A stretch of DNA of 64,000 bases from Alopecurus myosuroides (GCA_028641055.1 JAPCYS010002640.1:1-64000), one strand, 5' to 3'; shown: positions 12,760 to 24,724, counted from the first letter of the stretch. Translations and numbers: made by a program. The notes: generated by a model from the sequence alone, not told the origin.

Positions 12760-13330
12760 GAAATGGGAACAAATTTGGTATGGACTTTATCACTGGATTA
12801 CCTCGAATCAAATCAGGGTATGATTCTATTTGTGAACTGGTTGATCGTCTGACAAAGATAGCACACTTTGTACCAGTAAAGACCACTTACACCAGGGTTA
12901 TGTTGGCTGATATATACCTGAAGAAGATCGTCTGAATTCATGATATTCCAAAGAGTATTGTGTTTGATAGGGGTACCCAGTTTACTTCACACTTTTGGAA
13001 GCAACTACATGAGCCCTTAGGAACCAGCTAGAGTTCAGCACATTGTTTCAGTCTCGAACAGAGGGTGAATCAGATTCTAGAGGTTATGTTGAGAGCGTGT
13101 ACCTTAGACTATGGATCTAGTTGGGATGACAACCTGCCATATGCAGAATTATCCTACAACAACCGTCATCAAGCTAGTATTGGATAGGGCACCATTTGAA
13201 GCTCTGTATGGGAACAAAATGCACCACACCTTTGTTGTGGTGTGGCCTAGGACAAAGAAACTTCTTTGGTCTTGAAATCATCCAAGAAGCTTAAGAGAAG
13301 GTTAGACTGACCAAGGACTTCTAATTGACC
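12760..13330 (+). pseudogene. Gypsy (chromovirus-like) integrase remnant
   Basis: An open stretch at 12669-12935 includes GMDFITGLPRIKSGYDSI and VDRLTKIAHFVPVKTTYT, a clear Gypsy integrase core with its first catalytic Asp. After a stop, other frames give the second catalytic block (VFDRGTQFTSHFWKQL near 12960), the degenerate QTDGQTERVNQ block near 13055 and the PYAELSYNN block near 13140. A stop is followed by APFEALYGNK near 13190. The protein is broken at several places. The rest of its element is missing: no LTR in the window matches it with certainty, and 13331-13535 cannot be assigned. Confidence 0.75.
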
Positions 13331-13535
13331 CAAAGAGTGCCCCTCAGTGTCAAAGGTAACTTAACAAAATTGTGTTGATCTGGAGCTCTAATGCAAGGGA
13401 AAAATCTACTCAAGCCATCTTGAGTAAAACCACACTTCAAGCCATGAGAATAGACACATTCTATTGGAGGTGAATATGGACACATAGAAACCTACAGGTT
13501 GTATACCTGGACTCAAGACCCCAAATAGATGGGCA

Positions 13536-14617
13536 ATGGGATAGGGATGGATGAGAGGGCGTTGCATGGATAATCGAAACATGGGCAATGCAGATAAATA
13601 ATAATAAAGCATCCAAGTACTAGGCAAACCATAAGCATGTGTTCCAATTTAGTCGTACGTGCTCGCAATGAGAAACTTGCACACCATCTTTTGTCCTAGC
13701 AGCCCGTTTGCAGCGGGGCCTCAAGGGAAACTACTGGTAATTAAGGTGCTCCTTTTAATAAAGCACCGGAGCAAAGAATTAACACTCCGTGAACACATGT
13801 GATCCTCACATCGCAGCCATCCCCTCTGTTTGTCCAAATTATTGTCACTTTGGGGCCTCGGGTTTCGGACAACAATGTGTGTAAACAACTTGCAGTTTGA
13901 TCAAGAAACATAATTATACTCATGAAAAAATAACATGTTCATATCTGATATCATGGCACTCAGGACCTAGTGAAAAGCATTAAGCATAACAAGTTGCAAC
14001 AACGATATAAGGCACTATGCCCTAACAATCTGGCATTATTACATGAACGATATCATCCAATCCCTTTCATCCATCTCAGCCTACAGCGGGGATTACTCAC
14101 ACATGGACGGGAGAATCATGGATGGTTGATGGAGAAGTGGTGGCGCTGACGATGGCGATGATCTCCTCCGAATCCCCATCCCGGCAGGGCGCCAGAACAG
14201 GAACTTCTCATCCCTGAATTGAGTTTCAAGGTGGCGGCGGCGCTCTTGTGTGTTTCTCTGGAATATGACAAACCCCCTGGTGTTTTAGGGTTACGCGACA
14301 TAAGTAGTCAAAAGGGGAGCCCGAGGGGGTGGCTGGGGCCACCACACCACCTGGCGGCGCGTCCTGGGGGGCTCCCAGCCATGGTGTGGGCCCCTCCGGC
14401 TCTTCTTTTGGCTCCCGGGGTCTTCAGGTGAAATAAGGAATTTGGGGTCTTTTCCGGGCAATTTACTGAAAGTTGATTTTTTTGCACAAAAATAAGACAG
14501 CAAAGCAATTCTGCTGAAAAGAGCGTTAGTTCGTGTTAGTTGCATCCAAAACTCACAAGTTTAGAAGAAAACAATAGCAAAAGTGTTCGGAAAAGGAGAT
14601 ACATTTTGGACGTATCA
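13536..14617 (-). mobile_element. Athila-type LTR, truncated, minus strand
   Basis: It parallels the LTR at 33165-34540 from the GGGATGGATGA block to the end GGACGTATCA at 14617, so in minus-strand sense it starts TGATACGTCC. Its other end is lost at about 13536. It abuts 14618, which is inside another LTR of the same type, so one Athila LTR was inserted into another; the TSD cannot be checked because one end is missing. Confidence 0.75.
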
Positions 14618-15186
14618 GGAGGGCGCGCCCATCCATGGTGTGGGCCCCTCCTTGCTGTAACATCCCAAATTTTACATTTGGAATGTTTTGCATTTAGAGC
14701 ATATGCATAGCATGACATCATTTCAAAACTTTTATTTGAGTGTTGCATTTTAAACCCTAAAACAAAATCATGTTTTAAAAAGTCAAAATCCTCCCATAAG
14801 GCGTTTATAAGCCGAAGGATATCTGAATATTTTAATTTTTCCAAAATCACTCCCTAATAGTCTAATATGATAGATTTTCAAATTTCAAAATTTTAGAAAT
14901 TTGTTTGATTCGATTCCGAGTTATATTTCAAAAGTTATGAATGTTTTAAGAAAAAGGAAAAAAAGGGAAAAAAAGAAACCGAGCCAACTCCCTCTATATG
15001 GGCCGGCCCAGGAAGTCACAACCCACGTAGCATACTCGTACCAGGAAGAATCCGATACAAATCCCGTTTTTCCTGACCTATCTCCATTCAAACTCGCATA
15101 TCTCTTTATTGGAGAGTCCAAATTCGAATCCGCTTCTTTTTACTTGTTCCCTACTCCAAGGAGCAACTTTCCACGACCTCCCCACC

Positions 15187-15194
15187 TATAAATA
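15187..15194 (+). promoter_or_regulatory. TATA box of the Gypsy LTR
   Basis: TATAAATA in the context CCACCTATAAATACCCCAG, followed by C-rich leader-like sequence, about 530 bp into the LTR. This is a good plant core promoter match. Confidence 0.55.
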
Positions 15195-16803
15195 CCCCAG
15201 CCCCGGCCGTGAGGTCGCCCCAAACTCGAACCTCCAATTTCAGATCTGTTTCGTGGTATTTTGCTCGCCACGGTCCGTGAATTGCTCGGTTGACGTTCAA
15301 GTCTTCACGAGAGTTTTAGAGATCGTCGATACCGATCCATCCCAAGAAATCTCACCTCTTTTCATCCACCACAGCCGGAGAATTTCACGATCTACTCTCT
15401 CAGATCTAAAGCGGCAAAAGTTCAATTACTCTTCAACCGTTTGTCCGTTTTGCTCAGATTTCTACTGTAGTTGCATCTCGTCATTATCTACAACTTTCGT
15501 TCTTTGAGTTTTTTGATTTGAGCTACATATCTTTTTATATAATTCCGATCTAGTTTTGCCCACCGGAGTAACTCGAAATTTCAAATCTACACTTTGTTAT
15601 TATTCATCTAAAAATTTGCCGTTGAGTGTTTTATTTGCTTTTTGGATCTTATTAGTACGTTAGGTTTAGATCTATCTTTTTATAAACTTTATTTCGAGAA
15701 GATCTTGTAGATTGTTAATTAACCCGATTTAATTTGGTAAAGCTGCTTTTTGTCCCTTGTTGCATTATAAATCTTTTCATGCATCATATATTATTTAGGC
15801 AACCAGAGAACTAGTAAATTAGTTGTCTTGCATTATTAAATCACCATGCATCCATATTTTGCATTGTTGTTTTGTCTGGTTTGGTAATTTATTGTGGTAT
15901 GCTTGCAACGTGTAGATTGCGAGAGTTGCGGTTGTTGTTCGTGTGAGGACTGTGGTTGTTACGATTGCGACTAAGTCGAGTGCGTGAACGACTCCAATTT
16001 CTGTCGAGGCAAGTGACACACATGATTCTACTATTTTATTATATGCATTAGAGTTTTATGGTAGCTATGCATGAGTAGGAGTTGAGTGTTATCGCTATGC
16101 TAGATTTCTTCACTAACACCCAAGTGGAGTAATCATATGTTATCTCTAGATGTAGCAATCCATATGCTAGGCAAACATCGTATTTATAGATTGCTTAGCC
16201 ATGCTCTAGATATTCGTGGTTGGGATTATTATCATGTTATGATAAAAATCAATATTTTAATTACTTACGAAAACAACATGATAAATAATTAACCACTGGG
16301 CGGATTGCTAGCATGTCATCAGAGTACAAAGTTTGGTGGGGACCGCCGCCCAGTATCTTGAGATTATGTTTATTTTCTTTATGTAGTTGTTCTTGCGTGC
16401 AGCGACGTTTCATATTAGTATGGGCTAGACATAAGCTGTAGGATGTGGTGACTCGAACCCAACGTGTCCAGAGATGTAGCATAGTGTAGGAAGGTCCGGC
16501 TCGTGGCGGGTTTGGAGATCTATTTCTTGCGGTTTATGGCTTAATCTTCTTTCCTTCCATGGTACTAATGGTGTATCATGGTGTTTGGGGTCGATTGGGC
16601 AACACGGGTAAAGGGCACAAACCTCGCGAGGGTTAAAACTAAGATCTTAGCCGTGTTCCATTGGTTAGGGACAATTCAACAACTAGATGGGAAGCATGAC
16701 ATATCTCGTTCATCTTGTTTTATTGATTACTACCAATTTGACTATGGGTTATTGGAGAAGTGCATGATGGTGTTTCAGCGTGCTAATCCAAAAAGGGTAG
16801 GAG

Positions 16804-16863
16804 CACTTTGGTATCAACCAAAGTGTCCAATTATATAGGAGCACTTTGCTATCAACCAAAGTG
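16804..16863. repeat. Tandem duplicate of a hairpin, 38-bp period
   Basis: CACTTTGG-TATCAA-CCAAAGTG is a perfect 8-bp stem with a 6-nt loop at 16804-16825; a second copy at 16842-16863 differs by one stem base. The duplicated unit also includes TGTCCAATTA. It lies inside the Gypsy LTR. Confidence 0.7.
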
Positions 16864-17571
16864 TCCAATTAGATGCAAAATTACTTTCTATTAAAAGATA
16901 GGACAAATGCATTTATGCAAAATTGCCTAAAAACTCCACCAGCCAAATATGCATGTAGACTAGCACTTGCCATTTATATACCACCATAGTGTCACTTGCC
17001 ACCATTGCTCAGAATGATCTGACCTCCTTTTGGGGGCTGCATATTCCAACGTGCAGGTTGTTCGATTTCAGAGTGATCGACGTAGGTCTTGTGACTCCAT
17101 TCAACATGTTTGTTCGCCTGTGGCACAAATTGAAGATTGGAGATCTACTACTTGTTATTTGGTACTTGTATATTTGTGCTAGCTTCCGCTATGCAACTTG
17201 TAAAGAATTTTGTACTCTGGATTATTCGCTAGATATGAGATACATTTGCTTATTTGGATATCTATCTAGTTGTGTGTGCTGGTGAACGGTCCAGGGGCCA
17301 GTACTACACGCAACAGTATATCATGTGTTGGGCTGTACTACTACAGCCCCTTCCGGCTCTCCTTCTCGCTTCGGGGGTCTTCGGGTAAAATGAGGACTTG
17401 GGGATCTTTTCCGGAAAATTTCCTCAAAGTTGATTTTTTGCACAAAACGAGACATCAAGGTAATTCTGCTGAAAACAGCGTTAGTCCATGTTAGTTGTAT
17501 CCAAACTCACAAGTTTAGAGGCAAACAATAGCAGAAGTGTTCATAAAAGGAGATACGTTTTGGACGTATCA

Positions 17572-17587
17572 ACTCCCCCCCAAGCTT
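17572..17587 (-). other. Polypurine tract of Athila element 1
   Basis: In minus-strand sense AAGCTTGGGGGGGAGT directly precedes the LTR start TGATACGTCC. A G-run at this place is the plus-strand primer site of LTR retrotransposons and sets the orientation of element 1. Confidence 0.8.
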
Positions 17588-20383
17588 AGCTTATTGCTTG
17601 TCCTCAAGCAATTCAGTTAACAACTGAGTGGGATAAAAGAACTTTTACGAACACATTTGTTTCATATGATGTAAATATTCTAAATATATGATCAAGTGCT
17701 TAGGAAATTCATAATAAGAAGTATGCAAATAAAGTCACCTAATAGTTCTGCAAACCATGAAGAGACACCAACACACTAATAATAAACAACATGAAATATA
17801 TCAATCTGCGGGATTGCAATATTCTTAATAAGATATGAAAAAGTGGTATCTCGCTTGCCCTTAATAATGGAGCAAAACATAAATGCCAGGGCACCTCTGA
17901 GGTTGAAATGAAGACTAGAAGTAAATATATCAAAGATACAAGCATAAAAGTTATACCACAATCAGCCGTGTTCTGGGACAAGCACATTATACTAAGAGTG
18001 ACAGCCATGCTCTCAAGAAGGTGCGTAAAGTGAGAAGTTGTAGACTCATCGTAAAAGTAAAAGAAAGGCCCTTCGCCGAGGGAAGCAGGGATTAACTCAT
18101 GTGCTAGAGCTTTTTATTTTATAAACAGATGTATTGAAAACATTTTGTAGAGAGGTGTATTCTTATGTCAACGAATGGTAAACAAACAATACAGTACGTC
18201 ACAAGTCAACTAGAACTTACAAGAGCGACTCCCATTGAAGTACACTACTGGTGTAGTAGATCATCCCTTTTCTCTTTTGTTTACACAATTATGCTTTGAA
18301 TGATAAACCAGGGGCAAAAATAGTGAAGAGAATTTGTAGTAACCAATTTTTGGGCTGGGCAGCCCGCTGCCAGCTCTTCTATCAATTTGGATAAGCGGAT
18401 GTGTCACTAGTCCAGGTGTGTAAAGTACAATCAACAAGTGAGAGGAAGATTCTCTATTTACATCCTCATGAGCTAAAACAGGGGCACAAAACAGTAATAC
18501 TTTTGAAGGTTCCAAAGATCGCACATGAGCAATTTACTTGGAGTGGCGGTGAATTACCACATATAGGTAGGTATGGTGGACACATTTGGCAAACTTTGGT
18601 TTTTGGGAGTTGGATGCACGAGTAGAGCTCATACTCAGTACAAGTGAAGGCTAGCAATAGGCTGCGAGCGACAATCAAGAGAGCAACAACTGTCATAATC
18701 ATGTTTGCGAAAAAATAAAATTAACGGGGGCATAAAAGTGATACAAATACTCTGAGACAAAATAAATCATCGAGGCTTCATTGAATTTTTTCAGTCATAT
18801 GCATGCGTGAGCATGTGCCAAGTCGATTCAAGTGAAACATTCAAAGGGAGATACCACAATTCATACCCTTCTATGAATAAAAAAATGCAAGCAAACATTT
18901 ATACGACATGTTATCTAAATATTAGTACATTGGAACTAAACATGAGAGAGCACGAACTACTAAGCATCGATTAAATAGCATACACCTTACACGAACAAAC
19001 TAAGCATGTCCACATGGATGAGTATATGTACAAAAATGAAAACAAATAGAGTTCATGCCAGCCTCTCACCACAACTTGAATTGTCGTAAATCGTCATTAT
19101 TGCTCTTCACTTGTGTGGATTGAATAATATAAAAAGATAGCCAAGTTCCAACGCAGTCACGGAGGACTACTGAACTCTGCAGCAAACTTTATAAAACCAA
19201 AGAAGAACAACAAATATTTTTGGGTTTTTGAATATTAGAACAAAAAAAAAGAAACAAGCAAACAAAGCAAAATGATTTTTGAAAAATAAACTGAAACGAG
19301 AAAGTAAAGCAAACCAACAAAAGAAACTAAAGAAACAAATAAAGAGAAACAACAACAATATTTTTGGTCCTTTTGTGTTTTGGAAAGCAAGAACAAAACA
19401 ACAAAAATAAAAAGAAGCAAAAACATGGGTATACAAAGAACCGACAGAAACATGATATATAGATGAGCGTGATGTCGGTATACCTCCCCCTCAAGCTTAG
19501 GATTTTGGCCTAAGTGGAGATCAATCACGTCGTGGGAAGTATCCCCACACTAGTGGGTCGTCCCTAGCATGGTCGTACTCAGGCGCCCATGAAGAAGATG
19601 AAGCATAAGGCGCATAATCATGACCGGGGTGCTCGTATGGAAACCCCGCAGTGTCGGAGGGCTGGACGAAATCATTTTCGTCCCCCTCTCTAGCATCCTC
19701 TACATGATGGGGGATTCTGCTCAATTATGCATCCAACTCACTCTCTGAGAGTGACCATCCTTTCCTGCCATTAAGGTTAAAAAAAAGAGGTGCATGCAAA
19801 AGTACTACTCTATCAGATTTGGTCACTCTCCACCTTGATTGCTTGGAGAAAGTTATTTCATATGATAAATTGTTTATTTTAGCATAGGTGGAAACAAGGT
19901 TATGTTGTATCATGGAATTAAGATCCAGCCTCTCTACGGGAAACTGAAAGTCTAAATGATGTGGTTGCATACCATGCAAAGCTAGAAAACGAGAGGCAAT
20001 GAGACCTCCACAAATTCCGCCCTTCTCACGGTTAAGTGCGAGATGGAAATCAATTAAAGCGCCAAAATTATAAGACCTATCACGCCTCAAAGCAGCTGAG
20101 ATAAAAGCTAGATCGTACACAGATAACTTGTTGGCAGTTTTTCTAGCAAGCACACGCTTGGCAATAAAATAGGCAAAATATAGAATAGATGGGAGTTGAA
20201 TGTCTCGAATTTTACCACTCTCTCCTGTGAAGCTTTTACCTTGGCAAATTTCTTCATATAGATCCATCAATGGTTTGGGCTGCCCTCTTATTTTTCCACA
20301 TGATCCCGATTGTGGCACTTTAATAGCTGCATAAAAATCATCGAAAGACAAGTTGACAGCTTTATTATAAACTAGCAAGCGTG

Positions 20384-20401
20384 CCCGTGCGTTGCTACGG
20401 G
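20384..20401 (-). other. Helitron 3' terminal hairpin
   Basis: CCCGT and ACGGG form a 5-bp stem around an 8-nt loop, eight bases inside the terminal CTAG (20372-20375). This is the termination structure of plant Helitrons. Confidence 0.8.
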
Positions 20402-21479
20402 AGGCGTGCTTGTGCTCGTACCAGCTCGCTGAATCGGAACAACACGCGCCATTTCCGTGTCGTCCATGCCGCACACTACGCGGCACACTCCCGCTATTGC
20501 AGCAGCACGAAGCTGAGCTTGTCCATGGGACGAGGCCAGAGGTAGGAAACATATGAGAAGAGCTTGGGCTTTTGAACCACATAGTAAGAATTCTGACACC
20601 ACACAAGACATTGAGTTCTAGAAAAATAAAAGCCAAATATTATCAAAGAAAAGCTAAGAATTTTTTAATAATTACTATCCATGATCCTGAACTTTGGCCT
20701 AATTTAGAACATTTGGTGCTATTCACTTGGTTTGGACATCTATTTTCTTTTTTCGGGACATAAAACAAATTTAGACCACTATATGCTTTATTTGTAAGAC
20801 AAAAAAAAAGGTACATCGAGTGAATATTAGTAAAGTGGTACAGTGATTTGTAGGCCTGCAATATTTTTTTTTCAAAACAATTTCTTTTTTTAGGCTAGCA
20901 TTGCCACCTCATCGTTCAAGTTGATATGTAACTTACAATGCACATATGAAGTTCTGAACTACCACGGAATTGCACATCAAATTAGTTGATTATTAGTGGA
21001 CATATTCTTATTTGTCATCAAGTATAACATTTACCGAGATAGAAATAATTTAGAACATAGTATGCTTTATTGGCAGGAAAAAGGTAAATTAAGTGAATAT
21101 TAATGGCTACTGCTGCACTTGGAAAACGACGGTGAGAGCTCATTGTAATTGGATTTCGGGTCCGGTATCTGACTCGTGCCCGAGCCAGTGAGCCATTGAT
21201 TCGCTTTCCCATCCACTTGACTATCTGGTTTAACCAAGGATACATCCAAATCTGCTGTAAGTGAGCGCGGCCGACCATTCCTCCTAAACTGGCAGACCGG
21301 GCAAAACGTGGATAGAACTCACTGAAATGAAAGCGTAGGATAGGTTCTTGTCCCACCAAACAGAATCGAGTCCTTTCTCCTTCAACAATCGATGACAACT
21401 CGGAGCCAGATTAAAGGAGCCCACTGTTATCAATAGAGGAGGGTAGGGGCTGGCTTCGCTTTGCTGTAGCCCGTCTTGA

Positions 21480-22060
21480 CGGGCTTCGCTGTAATCGCTG
21501 GCCATCATTAGCATTGTTGGCCGCTAGACGGCCGTGGCGACGACGGACTCGTTGGTCTCGTTCGGTTTTTCCTTGACAAGACACAAGATGAATTTGTCGG
21601 CGTTGAAGCCGCGCAACCTCATTGTGTTGGCGGTGCCGGGTTTCCGGCTCGTGGTGTAGCCGAGGATGTTGAGCCGGTGTATGCCGTGGACAACCGCGCC
21701 TTCTCCGGTCGTCGTCCATGTCGTCGCCGCGGTGGTGGCAGCAACTTGAAGTTGGAGCTGATGCCGCCACATGGTGTGTCAAGGCGGACGCTATTCACGC
21801 AGACGTCATTCATCGACATCGTTGGTTCTCGTGAAGATTAGATCGCGGTCCTTGACTATCGGGACGACATCAAGGTCGCCCACTCGCATATTGTCCTCTC
21901 CGACGGTGTCTACTTGAGGACCATCATCACGGATACACTCGAAAAACGGGAACTTTTGTTGTTCGTGACGAGAGGATCCTGACCAACTGCTCTACTTATG
22001 CATGGCACAAAGAAGTGCTCGTATAGGTTTACAAACCGGACATGTTGCAGAACTCCAATT
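21480..22060 (+). other. GC-rich, coding-like piece inside the Helitron
   Basis: One plus-strand frame stays open for about 100 codons up to 21838, including FLDKTQDEFVGVEAAQPHC, and after one stop continues with DIKVAHSHIVLSDGVYLRT to about 21980. Base composition is sharply different from the AT-rich rest of the Helitron. Helitrons often carry host gene pieces, so this is a candidate capture. I do not recognise the protein. Minus-strand frames are also open here, as GC-rich DNA often allows, so the coding strand is not certain. Confidence 0.35.
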
Positions 22061-23540
22061 AGTAGAAACTGATGAGGACAGTATTCAACTTCAACATAGT
22101 CCGATCGAGATACTCGGTTGCAGGTACAGGTTGGGTGGGCCGGGCCAAAGTGTATGGGCTCTTTCCTCCTAACGAACGGAAAACACAGACCAATAAACCG
22201 GGACACAATCGTATACGAAAAATAACTGACCTAGGAAAAAAGCTCGAGGCAAGAAACGGACTGTTGCGACTTGCGAATAGGGGTTGGGTGCCTCCGATCC
22301 TTGCTTTTATAGCCCTATAGGCGGTGCGTTGGTGCCTCCGTGTTGGACTACGATACACTAACAGTTTTTTCACGTACCAAACCAAAGAAAAGAAGGACGG
22401 ACGACAAGAAACCCAATCGGGCTATTATATTCGGTAAATATTAATAGATATAGATTAGGTATATATCTCAATAGGTATAACTTACCGGTGGCAAGGTGGG
22501 TAATTTGTGGCAAGTTTGAGGGCAATTTTAATGACCTACCAAACCAAACCAAACCAAGGAAGCCTTAACGCCTTTATTATTAGGTATAGATATAGATTTT
22601 ATAATGGACCATGGGGTTAGGCGAGGACCACCTAAAGCAAAAATCCTGCACCACACATATAGTTAGTTTAATATGTTGGGTAGGTTCATCCTCAATAAAA
22701 CGTTCCAATCCTGCATTAGCCACATGAGTTTGGAAATCCTGCAGAATTCCTGTAGCGTTCATGAATTCCTGGCATGGATAAATTGATGGAAATACTCTTT
22801 CTTCATGGTGTACTGGCATGACCTCATGCAATTCCAACTCATGTTGGTCAAGTTGATACACATTGTACTCCATTTCTGAAATTTTTAAACAAGCATTACA
22901 AAACTTGATTTCAAGCAACTATATGATAGGAACTACTATAGAGACTTGTAGGAGGGCTAAACATGCATCAAAACTAAATTATTTCACACAAATAAAGCAT
23001 GCTAGATCACACAACCTGTCACCTACAGTACCAAAATACTCAAGAAATAGTCCACCAAATAAAATTCTACTTGTATAATCGGAGGAGTCACATACCGAAG
23101 AGCAAATGCACCAAATTTCAGCAACAAAGATGGGCTGAGCAAAGAGATCAAGAAATTCCCGAAGAAGAACAACAAGAGCTCGGGTTCCAGGAATGTTTTC
23201 GAGTTTGGGAGAGAGTGGAGTGTTTGGCACGGAGGAGAGCTAGTGGAGGGCCAGGGGCCCCCACACAATGTGTTGGCGCCACCAGGGGCCAGGGCGCGCC
23301 CACTGGTGGTGTGCCTGCATGGTGGGTCCCCTGGGGTCTCCCAGGTGCCTCTCTGCCTCATTTTTGACGTAGAAATTCAATTAAAAATCTGGAATTTTTA
23401 GAGAAACTTCATTTTCGAGCAATTTCCAGAATTTAATAAATTATTAAAAACCAAATAAATAAATATAGAAAGGTGGTAAACAAAACCAAAACCAAAACCA
23501 AAACTACATAGGTTCTAACATACTCCAAAAGGCAAATAAC

Positions 23541-23712
23541 CAGTGGAAACAAAGGAAAACATAGTGAAAACAAAAATGTGGGTGGTGAAAACATGAGTAG
23601 CCACAGTAATCAAGATGAAAACATGACTATGGATGGTGGAAACATAATTATAGTAAAGTAGCATGGTGAGAACATGGTGGAAACATAATGAAAACATAGT
23701 GAAAACACTATC
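23541..23712. repeat. AAAACATRGTG-type short repeat in Athila spacer
   Basis: Loosely tandem units of the kind GTGAAAACATAGTG and GTGGAAACATAATG. The same array, with different copy order, is at about 30150-30345 in the related element, so it belongs to the family and is not random. Confidence 0.6.
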
Positions 23713-23856
23713 CTCTTCATTCAAAATCACTTTGTTACCAAGGTTAATCAAGTCTTGTTACCAAAAAAAAATATGTGAAGCAAAAATTTGCTTTTCACTA
23801 AATGATTATGTTACCTCAACCTTGATAGACATAGTCCCAATCATAATAATTTGATA

Positions 23857-24132
23857 TTATTTTGGTGGCATTGGAATGGGACAATAGAATTCTCCAATCA
23901 TGATGGTCTCAATATTTTCAATTAAATTTAGACCATATCTCCTATCAATCTTCTTGGGAAAATAAACTGTGTGCTCTTTATCGTTAACATTAAAAGTTTG
24001 TTTTACTTGATTGCGATCAATAACATCCACTACAGTTTTAAGAAACGGCCTCCCAAGAATAATAGACATATTATCATCTTCAGGCATTTCCAACACAACA
24101 AAGTCAGCTAATATCAAACAGTTAGTAGTCAT
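23857..24132 (-). pseudogene. Athila retropepsin (protease) remnant
   Basis: The 91-codon frame contains DFVVLEMPEDDNMSIILGRPFL, which is the C-terminal half of a Gypsy retropepsin (the ILGRPFL block is its conserved second motif). The N-terminal half with the active DTG-like triad is not in an open frame; a stretch at 24209-24430 that ends ALCYLGAGVSVMPFYLY looks like its decayed remains, with Gly-Ala-Gly in place of the Asp-containing triad. Frameshifts separate the two. Confidence 0.65.
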
Positions 24133-24724
24133 TTGAACAGGAACATTCTCACATACACCAACAGGAATAGCAATAGATTTATCAAATGCAAAGATATATC
24201 AGTGGGTATCAATTTTCCAGAGAGATCCTCTTATAGAGATAAAAAGGCATAACACTAACTCCTGCTCCCAAATAACATAAAGCAGTTCTAACATAATTAG
24301 TTTTTAATAGAGCAAGGAATAGTGGGAATACCAGGATCTTCAAGCTTCTTTGGAACCTTATCATTGAAAGAGTAATTAGCAAGCATAGTGGAAATTTCCT
24401 CATTAGGAATTTTCCTTTTGTTAGAGACAATATATTTCATATATTTAGAATAAGGAGGCAGTTTAATGGCATCAGTCAAACAAATTTGCAAAAAAAAAAG
24501 GCTTCATCCATTCACAAAACTTGTTATAATGTTATTCCTCCTTTCATTTGTGTTTCTTATTAGGAAAAGGAATTGCTTTTTGTACCCAAGCTTCTCTTCC
24601 ATTACCATGTTTATTAGGAATGAAATCCTCCTTAGTATACTTTGTAGTTTTAGTATTACCATGCAAATTATCAATAGCTCTAGAGTTTTCCATTAGATGA
24701 TTCTGCATTCTCATATTAAAGTTG
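24133..24724 (-). pseudogene. Athila gag C-terminal remnant
   Basis: A frame at 24297-24491 reads LTDAIKLPPYSKYMKYIVSN then KRKIPNEEIST, which is the conserved segment linking gag and protease in Athila elements. It is near identical to 30960-31577 in the related copy. The upstream gag is cut off at about 24724. Confidence 0.65.

Larger units (their letters stand above)
14656..17345 (+). mobile_element. Gypsy LTR, 2690 bp, probably solo
   Basis: It starts TGTAACATCCCAAATTTTAC and ends ACTACTACA, after which Athila LTR sequence resumes. There is no primer site or coding sequence, so it looks like a solo LTR. Left flank CTTGC and right flank GCCCC do not match, so a TSD is not seen and one flank may have been altered. 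GC-rich leader-like sequence lies around 15000-15500, just after a TATA box. Confidence 0.6.
14618..17571 (-). mobile_element. Athila element 1, 3' LTR remnant, split by a Gypsy LTR
   Basis: The pieces 14618-14655 and 17346-17571 together match a continuous part of the LTR at 33165-34540 (around 34290 to 34540). In minus-strand sense the LTR starts TGATACGTCC at 17571, next to the polypurine tract and interior of element 1, so this is its 3' LTR. The far part is replaced by the truncated Athila LTR at 13536-14617. The Gypsy LTR at 14656-17345 lies between the two pieces. Confidence 0.7.
20372..22596 (-). mobile_element. Helitron, 2225 bp, non-autonomous
   Basis: In minus-strand sense it starts TCTATATCTATACCTAATAA and ends with an 18-nt hairpin, eight bases, then CTAG. 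It sits between host A and T, and no target duplication is present, as expected of Helitrons. Removing it joins the flanking ORF in frame, which fixes both ends. It has no Rep/helicase frame, so it needs an autonomous partner. It holds an AT-rich part (20600-21110) with an internal duplication and a GC-rich part (21480-22060) that may be a captured gene piece. Confidence 0.8.
19725..22918 (-). pseudogene. ORF downstream of gag-protease in the Athila element, split by a Helitron
   Basis: The ORF starts at 22918 (MLEIKFCNACLKISEMEYN) and runs to the Helitron edge at 22597. It resumes at 20371 and ends at 19725. Both parts are in the same frame and sum to 969 nt, about 322 codons with stop, so the frame was open before the Helitron came in. 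The second part contains YDLAFISAALRRDRSYNFGALID and GGICGGLIASRFLALHGM, which resembles proteins found 3' of pol in Athila elements and annotated as plant transposon protein. No catalytic motif, signal peptide or clear membrane segment is seen. With the Helitron in place it is broken. Function is unknown; an envelope-like role is only a guess from position. Confidence 0.6.
17572..24724 (-). mobile_element. Athila element 1 interior, non-autonomous
   Basis: In element order (right to left) it holds gag remnants (24724-24133), a protease remnant (24132-23857), a spacer with an AAAACAT-type repeat (23856-22919), one ORF (22918-19725, split by the Helitron) and a 2.1-kb non-coding spacer (19724-17588) that ends in the polypurine tract. 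I find no reverse transcriptase, RNase H or integrase between protease and the ORF. The right end stops inside gag at about 24724, where Copia interior sequence begins, so the 5' LTR and N-terminal gag are lost. The related copy at 28468-34540 has the same gene order. A-rich stretches (19200-19440) are seen in the spacer. Confidence 0.7.

Noticed and set aside
14651..17350. A target duplication for the 14656-17345 Gypsy LTR
   Set aside because: Left flank CTTGC does not match right flank GCCCC; I do not force a TSD.
21411..21782. 123-codon His/Arg-rich minus frame in the Helitron
   Set aside because: Low-complexity reading opposite a more protein-like plus frame; no domain.
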